A stretch of 64,000 bases of DNA from a bacterium endosymbiont of Escarpia laminata (GCA_003660235.1 QGON01000069.1:124001-188000), one strand, 5' to 3'; positions 18,092-27,246 are shown, counted from the stretch's first letter. Notes: generated by a model from the sequence alone, not told the origin. A program made the numbers and translations.

Positions 18092-19147
18092 ATGAAAGAT
18101 ACGGTAAAAGAGTATTACGGCAAGGTGCTGCAGCACTCAGGTGACCTCCAGACCAATGCCTGTTGCACCGATGCGGAGATGCCCTGCTATTTGCGAACTG
18201 CGTTGTCCAATATTCACGACGAGGTCATGGCCCGCTACTATGGCTGTGGTCTGGTGAGTCCTCAACTGCTTGAAGGGACGAGAATTCTCGATCTGGGAAG
18301 CGGCTCCGGCCGGGACTGCTATGCGCTGGCCCAGATGGTCGGGGAGTCGGGGTATGTGCTTGGGGTGGATATGACCGATGAGCAACTTGAAGTCGCCGAT
18401 CGCCATATCGAATGGCATCGTGATCGTTTTGGTTATGCCAAGAGCAATGTGGAATTCCGCAAGGGCTACATCGAGAAATTGGATGAGCTGGGTCTGAAGG
18501 AGAACAGTTTCGACATCATTGTCTCCAACTGTGTCATCAACCTCTCTCCCGATAAAGAGGCCGTGTTGCGGGAGGCCTATCGCCTGCTCAAGCCTGGTGG
18601 GGAGCTCTACTTTTCTGATGTCTATTCCGGCCGGCGGGTGCCTGAGCATCTGATTTCCGACCCTGTGCTCTACGGCGAATGCTTGAGTGGTGCACTCTAC
18701 TGGAATGATTTTCAGAATCTGGCGAAAAAAGTGGGATTTGCCGACCCCAGGTTGGTGGAGGATCGCCCGATCACCATCGATAACCAGGAGATCGAAGAGA
18801 AGATCGGCCACATCGGTTTCTACTCAGCGACCTATCGGCTGTTTAAGCTGGACGGATTGGAGCCGGCTTGCGAGGACTACGGACAGGCAGTGGTCTATAA
18901 AGGGGGTATCCCTGAGAGCGAGCAGACCTTCGTATTGGATGGTCACCATACCATCGAGAAGGGCAGAATGTTTCTGGTTTGCGGCAATACTTACCGGATG
19001 CTGAATGAAACCCGCTTCAGTGAATACTTTGAATTCTATGGAAATTGGGATACCCACTACGGCATCTTCGATGATTGTGGTAGCAGCCTGCCTTTTAATC
19101 AGGCAGGGCTGGGTGAAGAGGCGTCTACGGGAGGCGGTTGCTGTTAA
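18092..19147 (+). CDS. arsM: ArsM-like arsenite S-adenosylmethyltransferase
   Basis: A 351-residue class I SAM-dependent methyltransferase. The SAM loop is ILDLGSGSGRDCY (65-77), with VDMTDEQL after it. Conserved arsenic-binding Cys positions are visible: the Cys pair at 24-25, Cys147 (SNCVINLSPDK) and Cys197 (GECLSGAL). The C-terminal domain ends in a GGGCC tail, seen in ArsM enzymes that bind As(III). The family methylates arsenite in the cytoplasm to volatile or less toxic forms (EC 2.1.1.137). I chose ATG 18092 because it follows GAGAGAG and begins the family's MKDTVKEYYG. No other ars gene is nearby. Confidence 0.88.
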   Translation: MKDTVKEYYGKVLQHSGDLQTNACCTDAEMPCYLRTALSNIHDEVMARYYGCGLVSPQLLEGTRILDLGSGSGRDCYALAQMVGESGYVLGVDMTDEQLEVADRHIEWHRDRFGYAKSNVEFRKGYIEKLDELGLKENSFDIIVSNCVINLSPDKEAVLREAYRLLKPGGELYFSDVYSGRRVPEHLISDPVLYGECLSGALYWNDFQNLAKKVGFADPRLVEDRPITIDNQEIEEKIGHIGFYSATYRLFKLDGLEPACEDYGQAVVYKGGIPESEQTFVLDGHHTIEKGRMFLVCGNTYRMLNETRFSEYFEFYGNWDTHYGIFDDCGSSLPFNQAGLGEEASTGGGCC

Positions 19148-19170
19148 TCGCGAAAAGGTCCACATCGTAG

Positions 19171-19196
19171 GCCTGATCAAGCGCAGCGGATCAGGC
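19171..19196. repeat. REP-like palindrome, copy 1
   Basis: GCCTGATC and GATCAGGC arms enclose the decamer AAGCGCAGCG, 23 bases after arsM. GTA precedes it and AA follows, as in the copies at 22020, 33139 and 33194. Typical intergenic REP placement at a 3' end. Confidence 0.75.
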
Positions 19197-19223
19197 AATC
19201 ACTGAAAGGGTTACTTTTTTATC

Positions 19224-19253
19224 AAAAAAATCCGCCTCTCTATTGAGAGGCGG
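19224..19253 (-). terminator. Rho-independent terminator for the 63-aa gene
   Basis: Read leftward, CCGCCTCTC and GAGAGGCGG enclose an AATA loop and are followed by A and seven T residues. It lies downstream of the small gene at 19385-19576. Confidence 0.85.
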
Positions 19254-19384
19254 CTAGAGGGAGGTCGTTTTTATAGCTAGTCTTTTTTCTCTATAAAACA
19301 AGAAATTAAGCCTCTAACTTCATGTTAATGCTTGGGTCTTTCGGGTCGCCAGACTCTATCCGGGTAAGCATCCTGCTCAAAAAA

Positions 19385-19576
19385 TCAGTTAAAGCGAGGG
19401 TTGTAAGTGACCCATGTGCCCTCGACAACAGAGTCTTTGCCTGCTGGATCAAGGGTGTGTACCGAACCATCGGGGTGGATGGAAACTGAGACGATTTGGG
19501 GATCATCGTTGGTAACCATGGAGCCATCGTCCATCTGCGCGCCCCAAACTTTGATTGCTCTGCGAATCTTTGCCAT
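19385..19576 (-). CDS. 63-residue protein of unknown function
   Basis: A short gene with unusually complete signals: an AGGAGG site eight bases before the ATG, its own sigma-70 promoter and its own strong terminator. The protein is soluble, starts MAKIRRAIKVWGAQMDDG, contains no Cys and no membrane segment, and is acidic in the middle. I do not recognise a family. Its promoter strongly resembles that of the adjacent sulfur globule gene, which suggests joint regulation. Confidence 0.7.
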   Translation of the reverse strand: MAKIRRAIKVWGAQMDDGSMVTNDDPQIVSVSIHPDGSVHTLDPAGKDSVVEGTWVTYNPRFN

Positions 19577-19639
19577 TTTAAGCCTCCTGAAAATGAGCGT
19601 TTAACATGCGTGAATTAATAACCAAGTAATCTTGTAAGG

Positions 19640-19669
19640 ATTAGAGCAAAAACCAACTAAAACTGTCAA
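19640..19669 (-). promoter_or_regulatory. Promoter of the 63-aa gene
   Basis: On the minus strand, TTGACA (19669-19664), an 18-base spacer and TCTAAT (19645-19640) preceded by TGC as an extended -10. The block from AATAATTGTTGACA through TTTTTGCT closely matches the sulfur globule promoter. The remaining bases between 19670 and 19840 show nothing else I can name. Confidence 0.65.
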
Positions 19670-19840
19670 CAATTATTTTGGAATAATTCTAAACTGAATG
19701 CCATGAAATTTATGAGGGTGAGTAATGCTTCAAATAAGTCATTGTTTTATAGGCTATTAACCACCTGGCATGGTATATCATCAGGTATATAACTGGTGGG
19801 GGGTGTGGAGGTAGATGAGATTTAAAGTCCCTGAAAACAA

Positions 19841-19866
19841 AAAAGCCAGCCCGAAGGCTGGCTTTT
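19841..19866 (-). terminator. Terminator of the sulfur globule gene
   Basis: An 11-base inverted repeat, AAAAGCCAGCC with GGCTGGCTTTT, around a CGAA/TTCG tetraloop. Read leftward it ends in a T run; the symmetry could make it act in both directions. Confidence 0.85.
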
Positions 19867-19888
19867 CCCTGATCAGGCGTGACCTGAA

Positions 19889-20170
19889 TTACTTGGCGGC
19901 TTCCGGTGCAGCGGGGGCAACCGGGGCAACAGGTGCGTAGGGAGCACCGTAAGGCGCATAGCCGTAGTAATAGGGTGCATCATAACCGTAGCCACGAGCG
20001 GTGGTGTGGGCGCTGGAGCGGGCATTGCCCGAGAAGCTCATGTTGAAAGCCATGTCGCCGTCACCAAAACCGTCGAACATGCCGTCGTTGTAGCCATTAT
20101 CATTGAAACCCCAGAAAGCGTTGGCCTGGGTGGATGCGATCAGAGCGGCAATTGCGATAATTTTTTTCAT
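19889..20170 (-). CDS. Sulfur globule protein (SgpA/B-like)
   Basis: A 93-residue precursor with a signal peptide (MKKIIAIAALIASTQANA). The mature part is rich in Gly, Tyr, Asn and Phe, with GYNDGMFDGFGDGDM, and has a Tyr-Gly-Pro-Ala tail of YAPYGAPYAPV repeats. This matches the SgpA/SgpB envelope proteins of Allochromatium vinosum sulfur globules as I recall them. It would coat periplasmic elemental sulfur deposits. I chose ATG 20170 because longer readings add sequence ahead of a perfect signal peptide. It is the clearest metabolic marker in the window. Confidence 0.85.
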   Translation of the reverse strand: MKKIIAIAALIASTQANAFWGFNDNGYNDGMFDGFGDGDMAFNMSFSGNARSSAHTTARGYGYDAPYYYGYAPYGAPYAPVAPVAPAAPEAAK

Positions 20171-20241
20171 GATTTTATTCCTAAATAATTGGTAAAAATT
20201 GATTGAGTTTGTTTTCGGTCTCAAGTGACTCGATGGGGATA

Positions 20242-20269
20242 AGTATATAAGCAAAAACTAATATGTCAA
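20242..20269 (-). promoter_or_regulatory. Promoter of the sulfur globule gene
   Basis: On the minus strand, TTGACA (20269-20264), a 16-base spacer and TATACT (20247-20242), about 70 bases before the start codon. The flanking AATAATTTG and TTTTTGCT are shared with the 63-aa gene promoter. Confidence 0.65.
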
Positions 20270-20361
20270 CAAATTATTTATCGAAGTAAAAAATTTCTTA
20301 TCGGCAGATCTGCGATTGGCTTGTCGATGTTGAAGTGAAACGGTTCAGGGGGCAGAAGGCT

Positions 20362-22008
20362 TCAACACCCGTCGGGTAGAAGATTGATATTACGCATACC
20401 GGGGAATCGCAGCGTGACGGGAAAGCAGGTTTCACCTTGAATACGGACACGCAGAGTATTGAGATCGATGCTGTTCAATTCTACGCGCATTTTCGGATGA
20501 TGCGTAGCCTTGACCTGACCCGGCAGGATGGGGAAGTCGGCGGTGGGAGGCCAATAGAGGGCGTAGTTCAGCCCCGGAGTCAGCCTGATTATGTCTGGAG
20601 ATTGATCCAGCTGGATCAACGCTCCACCAGGGTCCTGTGTAGTGAAGGTCCATTTCAAGGTGTGTTGAGACCCATTCACTCTGAGTTTTGCAATGGCGAG
20701 GTATGACTGGTTCCAGTCGAGCCGCTGAAGCGGGAAGAGCGCAAACTGCCGATGGGTAAATCGGTGGTTAGGATCATTTTCTGAGTTTAAAAGTCGAACC
20801 TGTTTGATGCTCTCCAGTCCCTGATAAGTGATTTTGTGAAGGGTGAAGGCATCAAGGGATATTGTCCCGGTCAGCGCTGGATTGATCTGGATTGAGACCG
20901 GATAACCAGAGACCTCATAATCTGGCAGCGGGTCGGGGTCCTCTGAATAGAATGCGGGAGGGATATTTACCGCATCCTTCGGTGGCCAGAGGACAATCTC
21001 CGGATTCTCCTCGTGACGTAATCGGGTGAGCTGTTCGATGTACTCCTCACGCAATTTCACCGGGTTTGCACAAAATTGCAGATAGTTGCCGGACGCAGTG
21101 TAGCGTCCCCAGTCCGGCGCCGATCTGCAACTTTCCCGGAACCACTCTGCTGTTACCCTCACAGGGGGTTTGCATATTTCATAGTACTCGCCGCTCTGAT
21201 CGTAGTTGGCCCCTGCAGGTGGTGTGCTGCAAAAGGCGTCGAGCCACTCCGCATCAATCTGTTTGTCGCCATGGCAGATTGTGTAGTATCTGCCGGTTCC
21301 GGAAAATATTGCTTGCGGCGGAGTTTGTCGGCAAAACTGCTCCATATAGTTGCCATTCAGCAACATGCCCCCGGGGCAGGCTTCCGGCCAGGGCTTGCGA
21401 AAGCGTGCCTGCGGAGGGATCTCATGGCAGAGCTGCGTGAAATAGTCCTGGGTCAATGGTGTACCCAAACAGTTTACCGGGGCACTGGAGAGTGCAGCCG
21501 CAGGGGGCTGGGTACAGAGTTGTTGAAGGTCGCTGCGGCCGAGATTGAAAACCTGTGATATGCCTTCGAGGGAGATGCCGATCTCATCAGCGGCAAAATC
21601 GAGGAAGGTAAAACGGTGGTAGATGGCGCTCATCAGATTGTCGATGGCACTGCGCGCGTCGTGCTTGCCGATAGTGACGTTCTCTTTGACTAACGCATGG
21701 CCATAGCCTGCATTCACTACCCGTTGGCCAGGATCGATGCCACTGAAGCCAGGATTTCCTTTGATCTCGGTATGGGCGGAGATGGATAGATAGGGGGGCG
21801 TGGCGTTACGGTTGATGTCGAGATAGTAGGCGTGACTGCCTGCTGCGGTGGTCAATTGATTATTGTGCCTGAATTCAACCATCCCAGCCTGAGTGCGCAG
21901 TTGATTGAGATACTCCAGGCCGGTATCAGAGAGGGATATCTGACTCCAGATGAGCAGGATTGTCAGGAGACCGGAATTTTGCCGCAAGTGGTTTAGAGGT
22001 TTCGACAT
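20362..22008 (-). CDS. Secreted CAP-domain protein with five Cys repeats
   Basis: A 548-residue exported protein. After a short signal-like segment (LLTILLIWSQISLS), residues 30-155 form a CAP/SCP domain with YLNQLRTQAG, an AHTEIKGNPGFSG region and conserved His and Glu positions. About 165-335 hold roughly five repeats of 40 residues, each opening with a FC-x(3)-PP-type motif and closing with Y-x(2)-C. The last 200 residues are beta-rich and resemble a Big-like domain. The CAP fold is known in secreted proteins of varied function; the repeats are unfamiliar. A REP-like element lies just upstream. Confidence 0.7.
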   Translation of the reverse strand: MSKPLNHLRQNSGLLTILLIWSQISLSDTGLEYLNQLRTQAGMVEFRHNNQLTTAAGSHAYYLDINRNATPPYLSISAHTEIKGNPGFSGIDPGQRVVNAGYGHALVKENVTIGKHDARSAIDNLMSAIYHRFTFLDFAADEIGISLEGISQVFNLGRSDLQQLCTQPPAAALSSAPVNCLGTPLTQDYFTQLCHEIPPQARFRKPWPEACPGGMLLNGNYMEQFCRQTPPQAIFSGTGRYYTICHGDKQIDAEWLDAFCSTPPAGANYDQSGEYYEICKPPVRVTAEWFRESCRSAPDWGRYTASGNYLQFCANPVKLREEYIEQLTRLRHEENPEIVLWPPKDAVNIPPAFYSEDPDPLPDYEVSGYPVSIQINPALTGTISLDAFTLHKITYQGLESIKQVRLLNSENDPNHRFTHRQFALFPLQRLDWNQSYLAIAKLRVNGSQHTLKWTFTTQDPGGALIQLDQSPDIIRLTPGLNYALYWPPTADFPILPGQVKATHHPKMRVELNSIDLNTLRVRIQGETCFPVTLRFPGMRNINLLPDGC

Positions 22009-22019
22009 GTCAGTCTGTT

Positions 22020-22046
22020 GCCTGATCCGCTGCGCTTGATCTTGCC
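22020..22046. repeat. REP-like palindrome, copy 2 (inverted)
   Basis: The reverse orientation of copy 1. GCCTGATC and loop CGCTGCGCTT are identical, while the second arm GATCTTGCC is mismatched. It lies in the 70-base gap between yaeQ and the CAP gene. Confidence 0.65.
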
Positions 22047-22080
22047 TACGAATATAAAGTGGCGAGGTTTAGCGTTTCTC

Positions 22081-22632
22081 TCAAACGTTCTCTGCGTGTT
22101 TCCAGATTGCCGGATTGATCTCGATTGTCTCACTGTCGCTGCTGAACCAGACTTCTCCGTCCTGAATGGTGCACTGTAGCTGCATGTTACGTTGTGCCAG
22201 GTTCGCCAGTGCCTGACAGGAGTCACCTGACAGGTTGATTACCGAGAGGTTGGAGAGACGTTGTAGATTGTCCCGGTTCTGTTCCCACCAGATTTCGGCC
22301 CCGCGACCGGAGTAGAGATATACGATAACGTTCTTGGCACGGCCAGAGGCCTTGCGTAACCGTTTTTCGTCAGGCTGTCCGAGTTCTATCCAGCAGTCGA
22401 TCTCTCCGCTCAGGCTTTTATTCCAGATATCGGGTTCATCATCGGTACTGATCCCCTTGGTGAAGATGAGTCGTTCATCCGCGTTCATTGCAAAGGCCAG
22501 CAGCCGCACCATCATGCGCTCGTCTGTTTCTGACGGGTGGCGGGCAACGGTGAGTTGATGTTCCTGGTAGTAGTTTCTGTCCATATCCGCAATCTGCAGT
22601 GCGGCCTTGAAGATAGTCGCTTTAAGAGCCAT
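22081..22632 (-). CDS. yaeQ: YaeQ family protein
   Basis: A 183-residue protein of the YaeQ family, which has a PD-(D/E)xK nuclease-like fold but no established function. Typical features are MALKATIFKA, the DMDRNYYQ and RHPSETDERMM stretches, GEIDCWIELGQPDEKRL and the GRGAEIWW segment. I chose ATG 22632 because it gives the family N terminus; it overlaps the end of arfB by 11 bases, so the two are coupled. The pairing of yaeQ with arfB is familiar in gammaproteobacteria. Confidence 0.9.
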   Translation of the reverse strand: MALKATIFKAALQIADMDRNYYQEHQLTVARHPSETDERMMVRLLAFAMNADERLIFTKGISTDDEPDIWNKSLSGEIDCWIELGQPDEKRLRKASGRAKNVIVYLYSGRGAEIWWEQNRDNLQRLSNLSVINLSGDSCQALANLAQRNMQLQCTIQDGEVWFSSDSETIEINPAIWKHAENV

Positions 22633-23041
22633 CGTGTACTTTTCCCCGCAGGGCCTTTTTCTGGCCGTGTTTATTCTTTCGATCAAGTCTTTTCCGTTGC
22701 GAGCCTCGGCTCGGCTTGGTTTTGACGCGTTTCTTGCGAGTGACCGTGACACTCTTGAGCAGCTCCTGAAGACGCTCCAGAGCAGCTGCCCGGTTTTTTT
22801 CCTGACTCCTGAACTGTTGGGCCTTGATGACGATGATGCCCTCTTTGTTGATGCGGTGATCTGAGAGCAAGAGCAAGCGATGTTTATAGAAATCGGGCAG
22901 GGAAGAGGCCTGGATGTCGAAACGCAGGTGGATGGCGCTGGAGACCTTGTTGACATTTTGTCCGCCGGCACCCTGCGCGCGTATCGCCACAAATTCGATC
23001 TCATCATCGGGGATGCTGACTTGGTGGGAGATTTTCAACAT
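22622..23041 (-). CDS. arfB: Alternative ribosome-rescue factor ArfB (YaeJ)
   Basis: A 139-residue peptidyl-tRNA hydrolase with the release-factor-type GGQ motif in RAQGAGGQNVNKV near residues 22-34. A long basic tail (KKRVKTKPSRGSQRKR) enters the mRNA channel in the known family mechanism. It rescues ribosomes stalled on truncated mRNA when trans-translation fails. Class I release factors are excluded because domain 2 and the codon-recognition motifs are absent. It is divergent from srkA. Confidence 0.93.
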   Translation of the reverse strand: MLKISHQVSIPDDEIEFVAIRAQGAGGQNVNKVSSAIHLRFDIQASSLPDFYKHRLLLLSDHRINKEGIIVIKAQQFRSQEKNRAAALERLQELLKSVTVTRKKRVKTKPSRGSQRKRLDRKNKHGQKKALRGKVHDGS

Positions 23042-23188
23042 GCAAGGTCTCGGATGAATATGTGGTGTGAATCAAGAAACTCAGTGAAATGCCAGAAGTG
23101 GATTGCTTTGATTCATCGATCATTCTACCACTGTAAAGTGCCGTGCTGCCCTGTTCTGCTAAACTGCACGCGTTTTAATAAGATCTGG

Positions 23189-24196
23189 ATGACCGAGAAT
23201 GTGAACGATCCCTCTGATATACAGGTATATGCCGCGCTGACCCCTGACAGGATGCTGGATGCGATCGAGTCTACTGGAGTCGACTGCGACGGCCGGTTTC
23301 TGGCGTTAAACAGCTACGAAAACCGCGTCTACCAGATCGGCGTAGAGGGCACTGTTCCGATTGTTGCCAAGTTCTACCGGCCTAATCGCTGGTCGGACGA
23401 GGCGATTCTGGAGGAGCATCAGTTTACTCAGTTGCTGGCAGATCAGGAGATCCCGGTCATTGCCCCCACCGTGGATGGCGATGGCGAAACTCTGCATCGG
23501 CAGGGTGCCTATCGATTTGCCCTCTATCCTTCCCGGGGTGGGCGTGCACCTGAACTCGACAATCCTGATCATCTGGAGCAGCTGGGGCGTTTCGTCGGCC
23601 GAATTCACGCTTTCGGCGCGACAGGTTCATTTTCTCACCGTCCGAAAATTGATATCGAGAGTTATGCCGTCAAGCCCCGGGTGTTTCTCCTGGAGAAGGG
23701 GTTTATTCCGCCGCATCTGAGGGTCGCCTATGAGACCCTCACTGCGGATCTGGTCAAACAGATCGGGGAGAGTTTTGAACGGGCGGGTGAAATCAGGACC
23801 CTGAGGCTGCATGGGGATTGCCATCCAGGCAATATCCTCTGGAATGAAGGAAGCGCCCATATTGTTGATTTCGATGATGCCCGCACAGGACCGGCGATAC
23901 AGGATCTTTGGATGTTTCTCTCAGGTGACAGGGCCTATATGACTGCCAGGCTGGCAGATCTTCTGGAAGGCTATACTCAGTTCTTCGATTTCAACCCCGC
24001 AGAGCTTCACCTGGTTGAAGGTCTCAGGACAATGCGTTTGATTCACTATGCCGCCTGGATCGCCTCTCGCTGGGACGATCCCGCCTTTCCTGCGGCGTTT
24101 CCCTGGTTCGACACCGACCGCTATTGGGAAGAGCATATTCTGATGTTGCGGGAGCAGGCTGCGTTATTGGATGAGCCGCCATTGATCTGGGACTGA
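23189..24196 (+). CDS. srkA: Stress response kinase A (SrkA/YihE)
   Basis: A 335-residue protein kinase-like enzyme of the SrkA/HipA-fold group. It has the catalytic loop LHGDCHPGNILW and the metal-binding VDFDDA, plus NSYENRVYQIG at the nucleotide loop. The family phosphorylates Ser/Thr and counters programmed death after envelope stress. I chose ATG 23189: it starts MTENVND, whereas a longer reading would overlap arfB on the other strand. About 150 bases of divergent promoter region precede it. Confidence 0.9.
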   Translation: MTENVNDPSDIQVYAALTPDRMLDAIESTGVDCDGRFLALNSYENRVYQIGVEGTVPIVAKFYRPNRWSDEAILEEHQFTQLLADQEIPVIAPTVDGDGETLHRQGAYRFALYPSRGGRAPELDNPDHLEQLGRFVGRIHAFGATGSFSHRPKIDIESYAVKPRVFLLEKGFIPPHLRVAYETLTADLVKQIGESFERAGEIRTLRLHGDCHPGNILWNEGSAHIVDFDDARTGPAIQDLWMFLSGDRAYMTARLADLLEGYTQFFDFNPAELHLVEGLRTMRLIHYAAWIASRWDDPAFPAAFPWFDTDRYWEEHILMLREQAALLDEPPLIWD

Positions 24197-24208
24197 TCGG
24201 CAGGCCGC

Positions 24209-24703
24209 CTACAAATATTCTATCTTTGTGATCCAGTAGATATCCTTTCCACCAGGGGTATTCACCTCTATCTCATCATCCAGATTCTTTTTCATCAAGG
24301 CGCGGGCGAGAGGGGAGTCCATGCTGATATAACCTGCTTCAAAGTCGATCTCGTCTGGCCCGACGATGCGGTATCGCGACGCTTCTCCCGTTGAGTCCTC
24401 AAGGGTCACCCAGGCGGCAAAAAAGACTTGCTGCGGGTTGGTTGGTCCCTGGTCGACAATCTTTAGCGAGGGTAATCTTTTTTGCAGATAGCGGATTCGC
24501 CAGTCGATTCCGCGCAGCTCTTTTTTGCGATAGATGTATTCCGCATTTTCCGAGCGGTCGCCTTCGGCAGCGGCAGCACTCAGCGCCTTGGTAACCTCTC
24601 TGCGGCGCAGCCACAGGGCGCGCTCTTCCTCTTCGAGGCGTCTGTAGCCATGCGCGGTGATGTAGGGGGATTTTGGTGGAGCAGGGGGACGGTATCTGCC
24701 CAT
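24209..24703 (-). CDS. greB: Transcription elongation factor GreB
   Basis: A 164-residue GreA/GreB protein. The N-terminal coiled coil is residues 20-85, with a tip carrying acidic residues ([13 protein letters not shown]), followed by a C-terminal FKBP-like domain ([18 protein letters not shown]). The family stimulates transcript cleavage in backtracked RNA polymerase. GreB rather than GreA fits the basic N terminus ([16 protein letters not shown]) and the [10 protein letters not shown] patch. It converges on srkA with 12 bases between stops. Confidence 0.92.
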   Translation of the reverse strand: MGRYRPPAPPKSPYITAHGYRRLEEEERALWLRRREVTKALSAAAAEGDRSENAEYIYRKKELRGIDWRIRYLQKRLPSLKIVDQGPTNPQQVFFAAWVTLEDSTGEASRYRIVGPDEIDFEAGYISMDSPLARALMKKNLDDEIEVNTPGGKDIYWITKIEYL

Positions 24704-24812
24704 GATTTTTCAATCTGTTTTAGTCATCTTGACTCTAGGGAGAGATCTCAAACCAAAGGATAGAAATGACAATCAGTGATTTTCGCTCCAAACGGATAAA
24801 CCCGACAGCCTC

Positions 24813-25442
24813 CTAGATATCCCCAGCATCATTGACATATTGATTCCTGTATTTTTTATATAAATCGAGACCGGATTTCTTCTGTTGTGGGGTCATCTTT
24901 CGCGATGTTTCAACGATAATATCTGTAGCCAATTTGTAACCTGAACGGCTTGCCAGCTTGAACCAGGCATACGCCTCGACGAGGTCTGATTGAACGCCTT
25001 GGCCGTGTCGGTACATATCCCCAAGCATGAACTGTGATGTAGGGACGCCCTTTTCGGCACTTATCCGCCACCAGCGCATGGCCTCTTTATAGTCCTGTTT
25101 CCAACCAGGCTCGGGACCCATTACGGTGCCACCATAATAGCTTTTCAGCGCCAGCAGGTTTTGTGCGGGCAGGTAGTCTGAATTTGCTGCCATACGCCAC
25201 CAGTGAGCTGTTTTTTTAGCGTCCTGCACAGTTTCAGGGCCGTAATCATAAACTTCTCCCAAATAGGTTTGTGAGACTGGATCCCCCATCCTGGCAGCTT
25301 CAGTACAGGGTACGATGGCAGCTTCATATTCAGCAGCAGCGAAGAGCCGTTCGCATTGCTGGATGGGGGTTTCAGCAAAAACTACAGTGGAAAAAAGCAG
25401 AGGAAGTAAAGCACAGGCTGTATTTTTGTACATGGAGGGCAT
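24813..25442 (-). CDS. Exported Sel1-repeat protein
   Basis: A 209-residue protein with a signal peptide (ALLPLLFSTVVFA) and at least three Sel1-like helical repeats: AARMGDPVSQTYLGEVYD, AANSDYLPAQNLLALKSYY and AEKGVPTSQFMLGDMYRHG. Two Cys residues near the mature N terminus (QQCERLF, IVPCTEA) could form a disulfide. Sel1 repeats usually mediate protein-protein contacts in the envelope. The partner is unknown. Confidence 0.8.
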   Translation of the reverse strand: MPSMYKNTACALLPLLFSTVVFAETPIQQCERLFAAAEYEAAIVPCTEAARMGDPVSQTYLGEVYDYGPETVQDAKKTAHWWRMAANSDYLPAQNLLALKSYYGGTVMGPEPGWKQDYKEAMRWWRISAEKGVPTSQFMLGDMYRHGQGVQSDLVEAYAWFKLASRSGYKLATDIIVETSRKMTPQQKKSGLDLYKKYRNQYVNDAGDI

Positions 25443-25610
25443 GATTTTTGCGGACCAGGATCAATTGTGAAAAACAGGATTCACCTAAAGATACTGACTC
25501 TGTATCAGTTTATCCAGTGGATTGATTGCCTCGTCTTAGCCAGGGTCAATGAAGTGGTTTGCGATAGGCGGAGCCTGTTTTTCAGACTCCGCACCTCTCT
25601 CATCGGTTTG

Positions 25611-25883
25611 TCAGTCCGAACCCAGTGACAGGATTGGTCGCAAACGTGACAACAGTTTGTCCCCCACACCGGGCACTAGAGTCAGCTGATCCAGAGAGGT
25701 GAAACTGCCGTGTTCCTGCCGAAATTTGACGATGGCTTCTGCTTTGGAAGCGCCAATACCCTTGAGCTCGGATGCCAGGGTTTGTGCGTCGGCCTTGTTG
25801 ATATTGACTACTTCTGCACTGGCAATAACCGGTAGAGCCAAAAGCATCAAAATCAGTGTTGCCTTACGAATGAATCCTTTCAT
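25611..25883 (-). CDS. ComEA-like helix-hairpin-helix protein
   Basis: A 90-residue exported protein: signal peptide (ILMLLALPVIASA), then one ComEA-type domain with VNINKADAQTLASELKGIG and LTLVPGVGDKLLSRL, the two non-specific DNA-backbone-binding hairpins. Stand-alone ComEA proteins bind DNA in the periplasm during natural uptake. Many gammaproteobacterial homologues of this size are annotated only by domain, so a role in transformation is plausible but not shown. It stands alone between the Sel1 gene and gnd. Confidence 0.85.
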   Translation of the reverse strand: MKGFIRKATLILMLLALPVIASAEVVNINKADAQTLASELKGIGASKAEAIVKFRQEHGSFTSLDQLTLVPGVGDKLLSRLRPILSLGSD

Positions 25884-26054
25884 TGCCTATCTCCTTACAA
25901 GAACTTGTCCAGGTTATCTTTAATTAGGATGCAATTCCTCACATCCCCACACCCTCATTGCGAGGGTTTGGCTATTCTGTGCCGACAAGGAATTAAAGTC
26001 ATTAGTGGATTTCTTAAGAACCTGTAGGATTTTTCTTAGTGTGTATTGCCGGGA

Positions 26055-27068
26055 TTAATCGCTTTTCTCTTTATGTCCGCCGAATTCGTAGCGCATGGCT
26101 GACAGTAGCCTGTCTCCATAATCAGCCTCTCCACGGGAGGAGAAACGGTTGAACAGGGCAGCGGTGAGTACATGGGCCGGAGCCCCCGACTCGATGGCGG
26201 CGATGCTAGTCCAACGCCCTTCGCCCGAGTCGGAGACTCTGCCGGAAAAATCGGTGAGATCGGGATTGTCGCCCAGTGCGGCGGCGGTGAGGTCGAGTAG
26301 CCAGGAGGAGACAACACTGCCCCGGCGCCAGAGTTCGGCCACCTGCGCAACGTCAATATCGTACTGGAATGCCTCGGGATCCCGCAGTGGGGTGGTTTCC
26401 GCATCGGACTCGGCGGCCCGCTGCCCAACGTTGGCGTGGCGCAGGATATTGAACCCTTCGGCATAGGCAGCCATCAAGCCATACTCGATGCCGTTGTGCA
26501 CCATTTTGACTAAGTGCCCTGCACCTGCGGGTCCGCAGTGCAGCCACCCCTGTTCTGCCGGTCCCGGATTGCCGGAGCGACTGCGGGTACGGGGAATTTC
26601 GCCAACCCCGGGAGCCAGTGAGGTGAAAACAGGTTGAAGCCGAGAGACAGTTTCCTGTTCGCCGCCGATCATCAGACAGTAACCTCGTTCAAGTCCCAGG
26701 ACTCCGCCGCTGGTGCCGACATCGAGATAGTGGATGCCTCTCTGATGGAGGTGTTTATAACGGGTAATGTCATCCTTGTAGTAGGAGTTGCCGCCGTCAA
26801 TGATGGTGTCACCCTCGTCCAGATAGGCGGAAATCGCCGCAATGGTGTCGTCCACCACCCCCGCCGGCACCATGATCCAGACCGCACGGGGACGTTCCAG
26901 CTTTTGCACCAAATCCTGCCAGTCAGAGGCGCTGGTGGCACCCTCTTGTTCCATTTGGGTGACTGCCTCCCGGTTCAGGTCGTAGGCGATACACTCGTGA
27001 CCGTCTTTCATCAGCCGCCGCACCATGTTGGCGCCCATGCGCCCCAAACCGATCATTCCCAGTTGCAT
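26055..27068 (-). CDS. gnd: 6-Phosphogluconate dehydrogenase, decarboxylating
   Basis: A 337-residue protein with an N-terminal Rossmann fold ([12 protein letters not shown]), the substrate-binding [23 protein letters not shown] loop and the catalytic [13 protein letters not shown] segment with Lys and Asn. The length fits the short class, which as I recall is mostly NAD-dependent, rather than the 470-residue NADP form. It makes ribulose 5-phosphate and CO2 from 6-phosphogluconate. It is divergent from the dUTPase-like gene. Confidence 0.88.
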   Translation of the reverse strand: MQLGMIGLGRMGANMVRRLMKDGHECIAYDLNREAVTQMEQEGATSASDWQDLVQKLERPRAVWIMVPAGVVDDTIAAISAYLDEGDTIIDGGNSYYKDDITRYKHLHQRGIHYLDVGTSGGVLGLERGYCLMIGGEQETVSRLQPVFTSLAPGVGEIPRTRSRSGNPGPAEQGWLHCGPAGAGHLVKMVHNGIEYGLMAAYAEGFNILRHANVGQRAAESDAETTPLRDPEAFQYDIDVAQVAELWRRGSVVSSWLLDLTAAALGDNPDLTDFSGRVSDSGEGRWTSIAAIESGAPAHVLTAALFNRFSSRGEADYGDRLLSAMRYEFGGHKEKSD

Positions 27069-27246
27069 CCCGTTCCTCCGATTGTTCGAGTCGACACTTT
27101 TATCTCATAAACATCAGCTTAGTCTAACGCTTTAGATTCTATTCAGGTATTTGCAATGACAACTTATAATAGACTTGGCAGATAGCCACAGATTTCGTGG
27201 GAAATAATGCTCCTCTTCAAACCATCAGGGAAAAAGTACTCGAACG

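Noticed and set aside
25560..25610. Inverted repeat GCGGAG/CTCCGC near the comEA-like gene as a terminator
   Set aside because: The loop is long and no T run follows in the direction of transcription.
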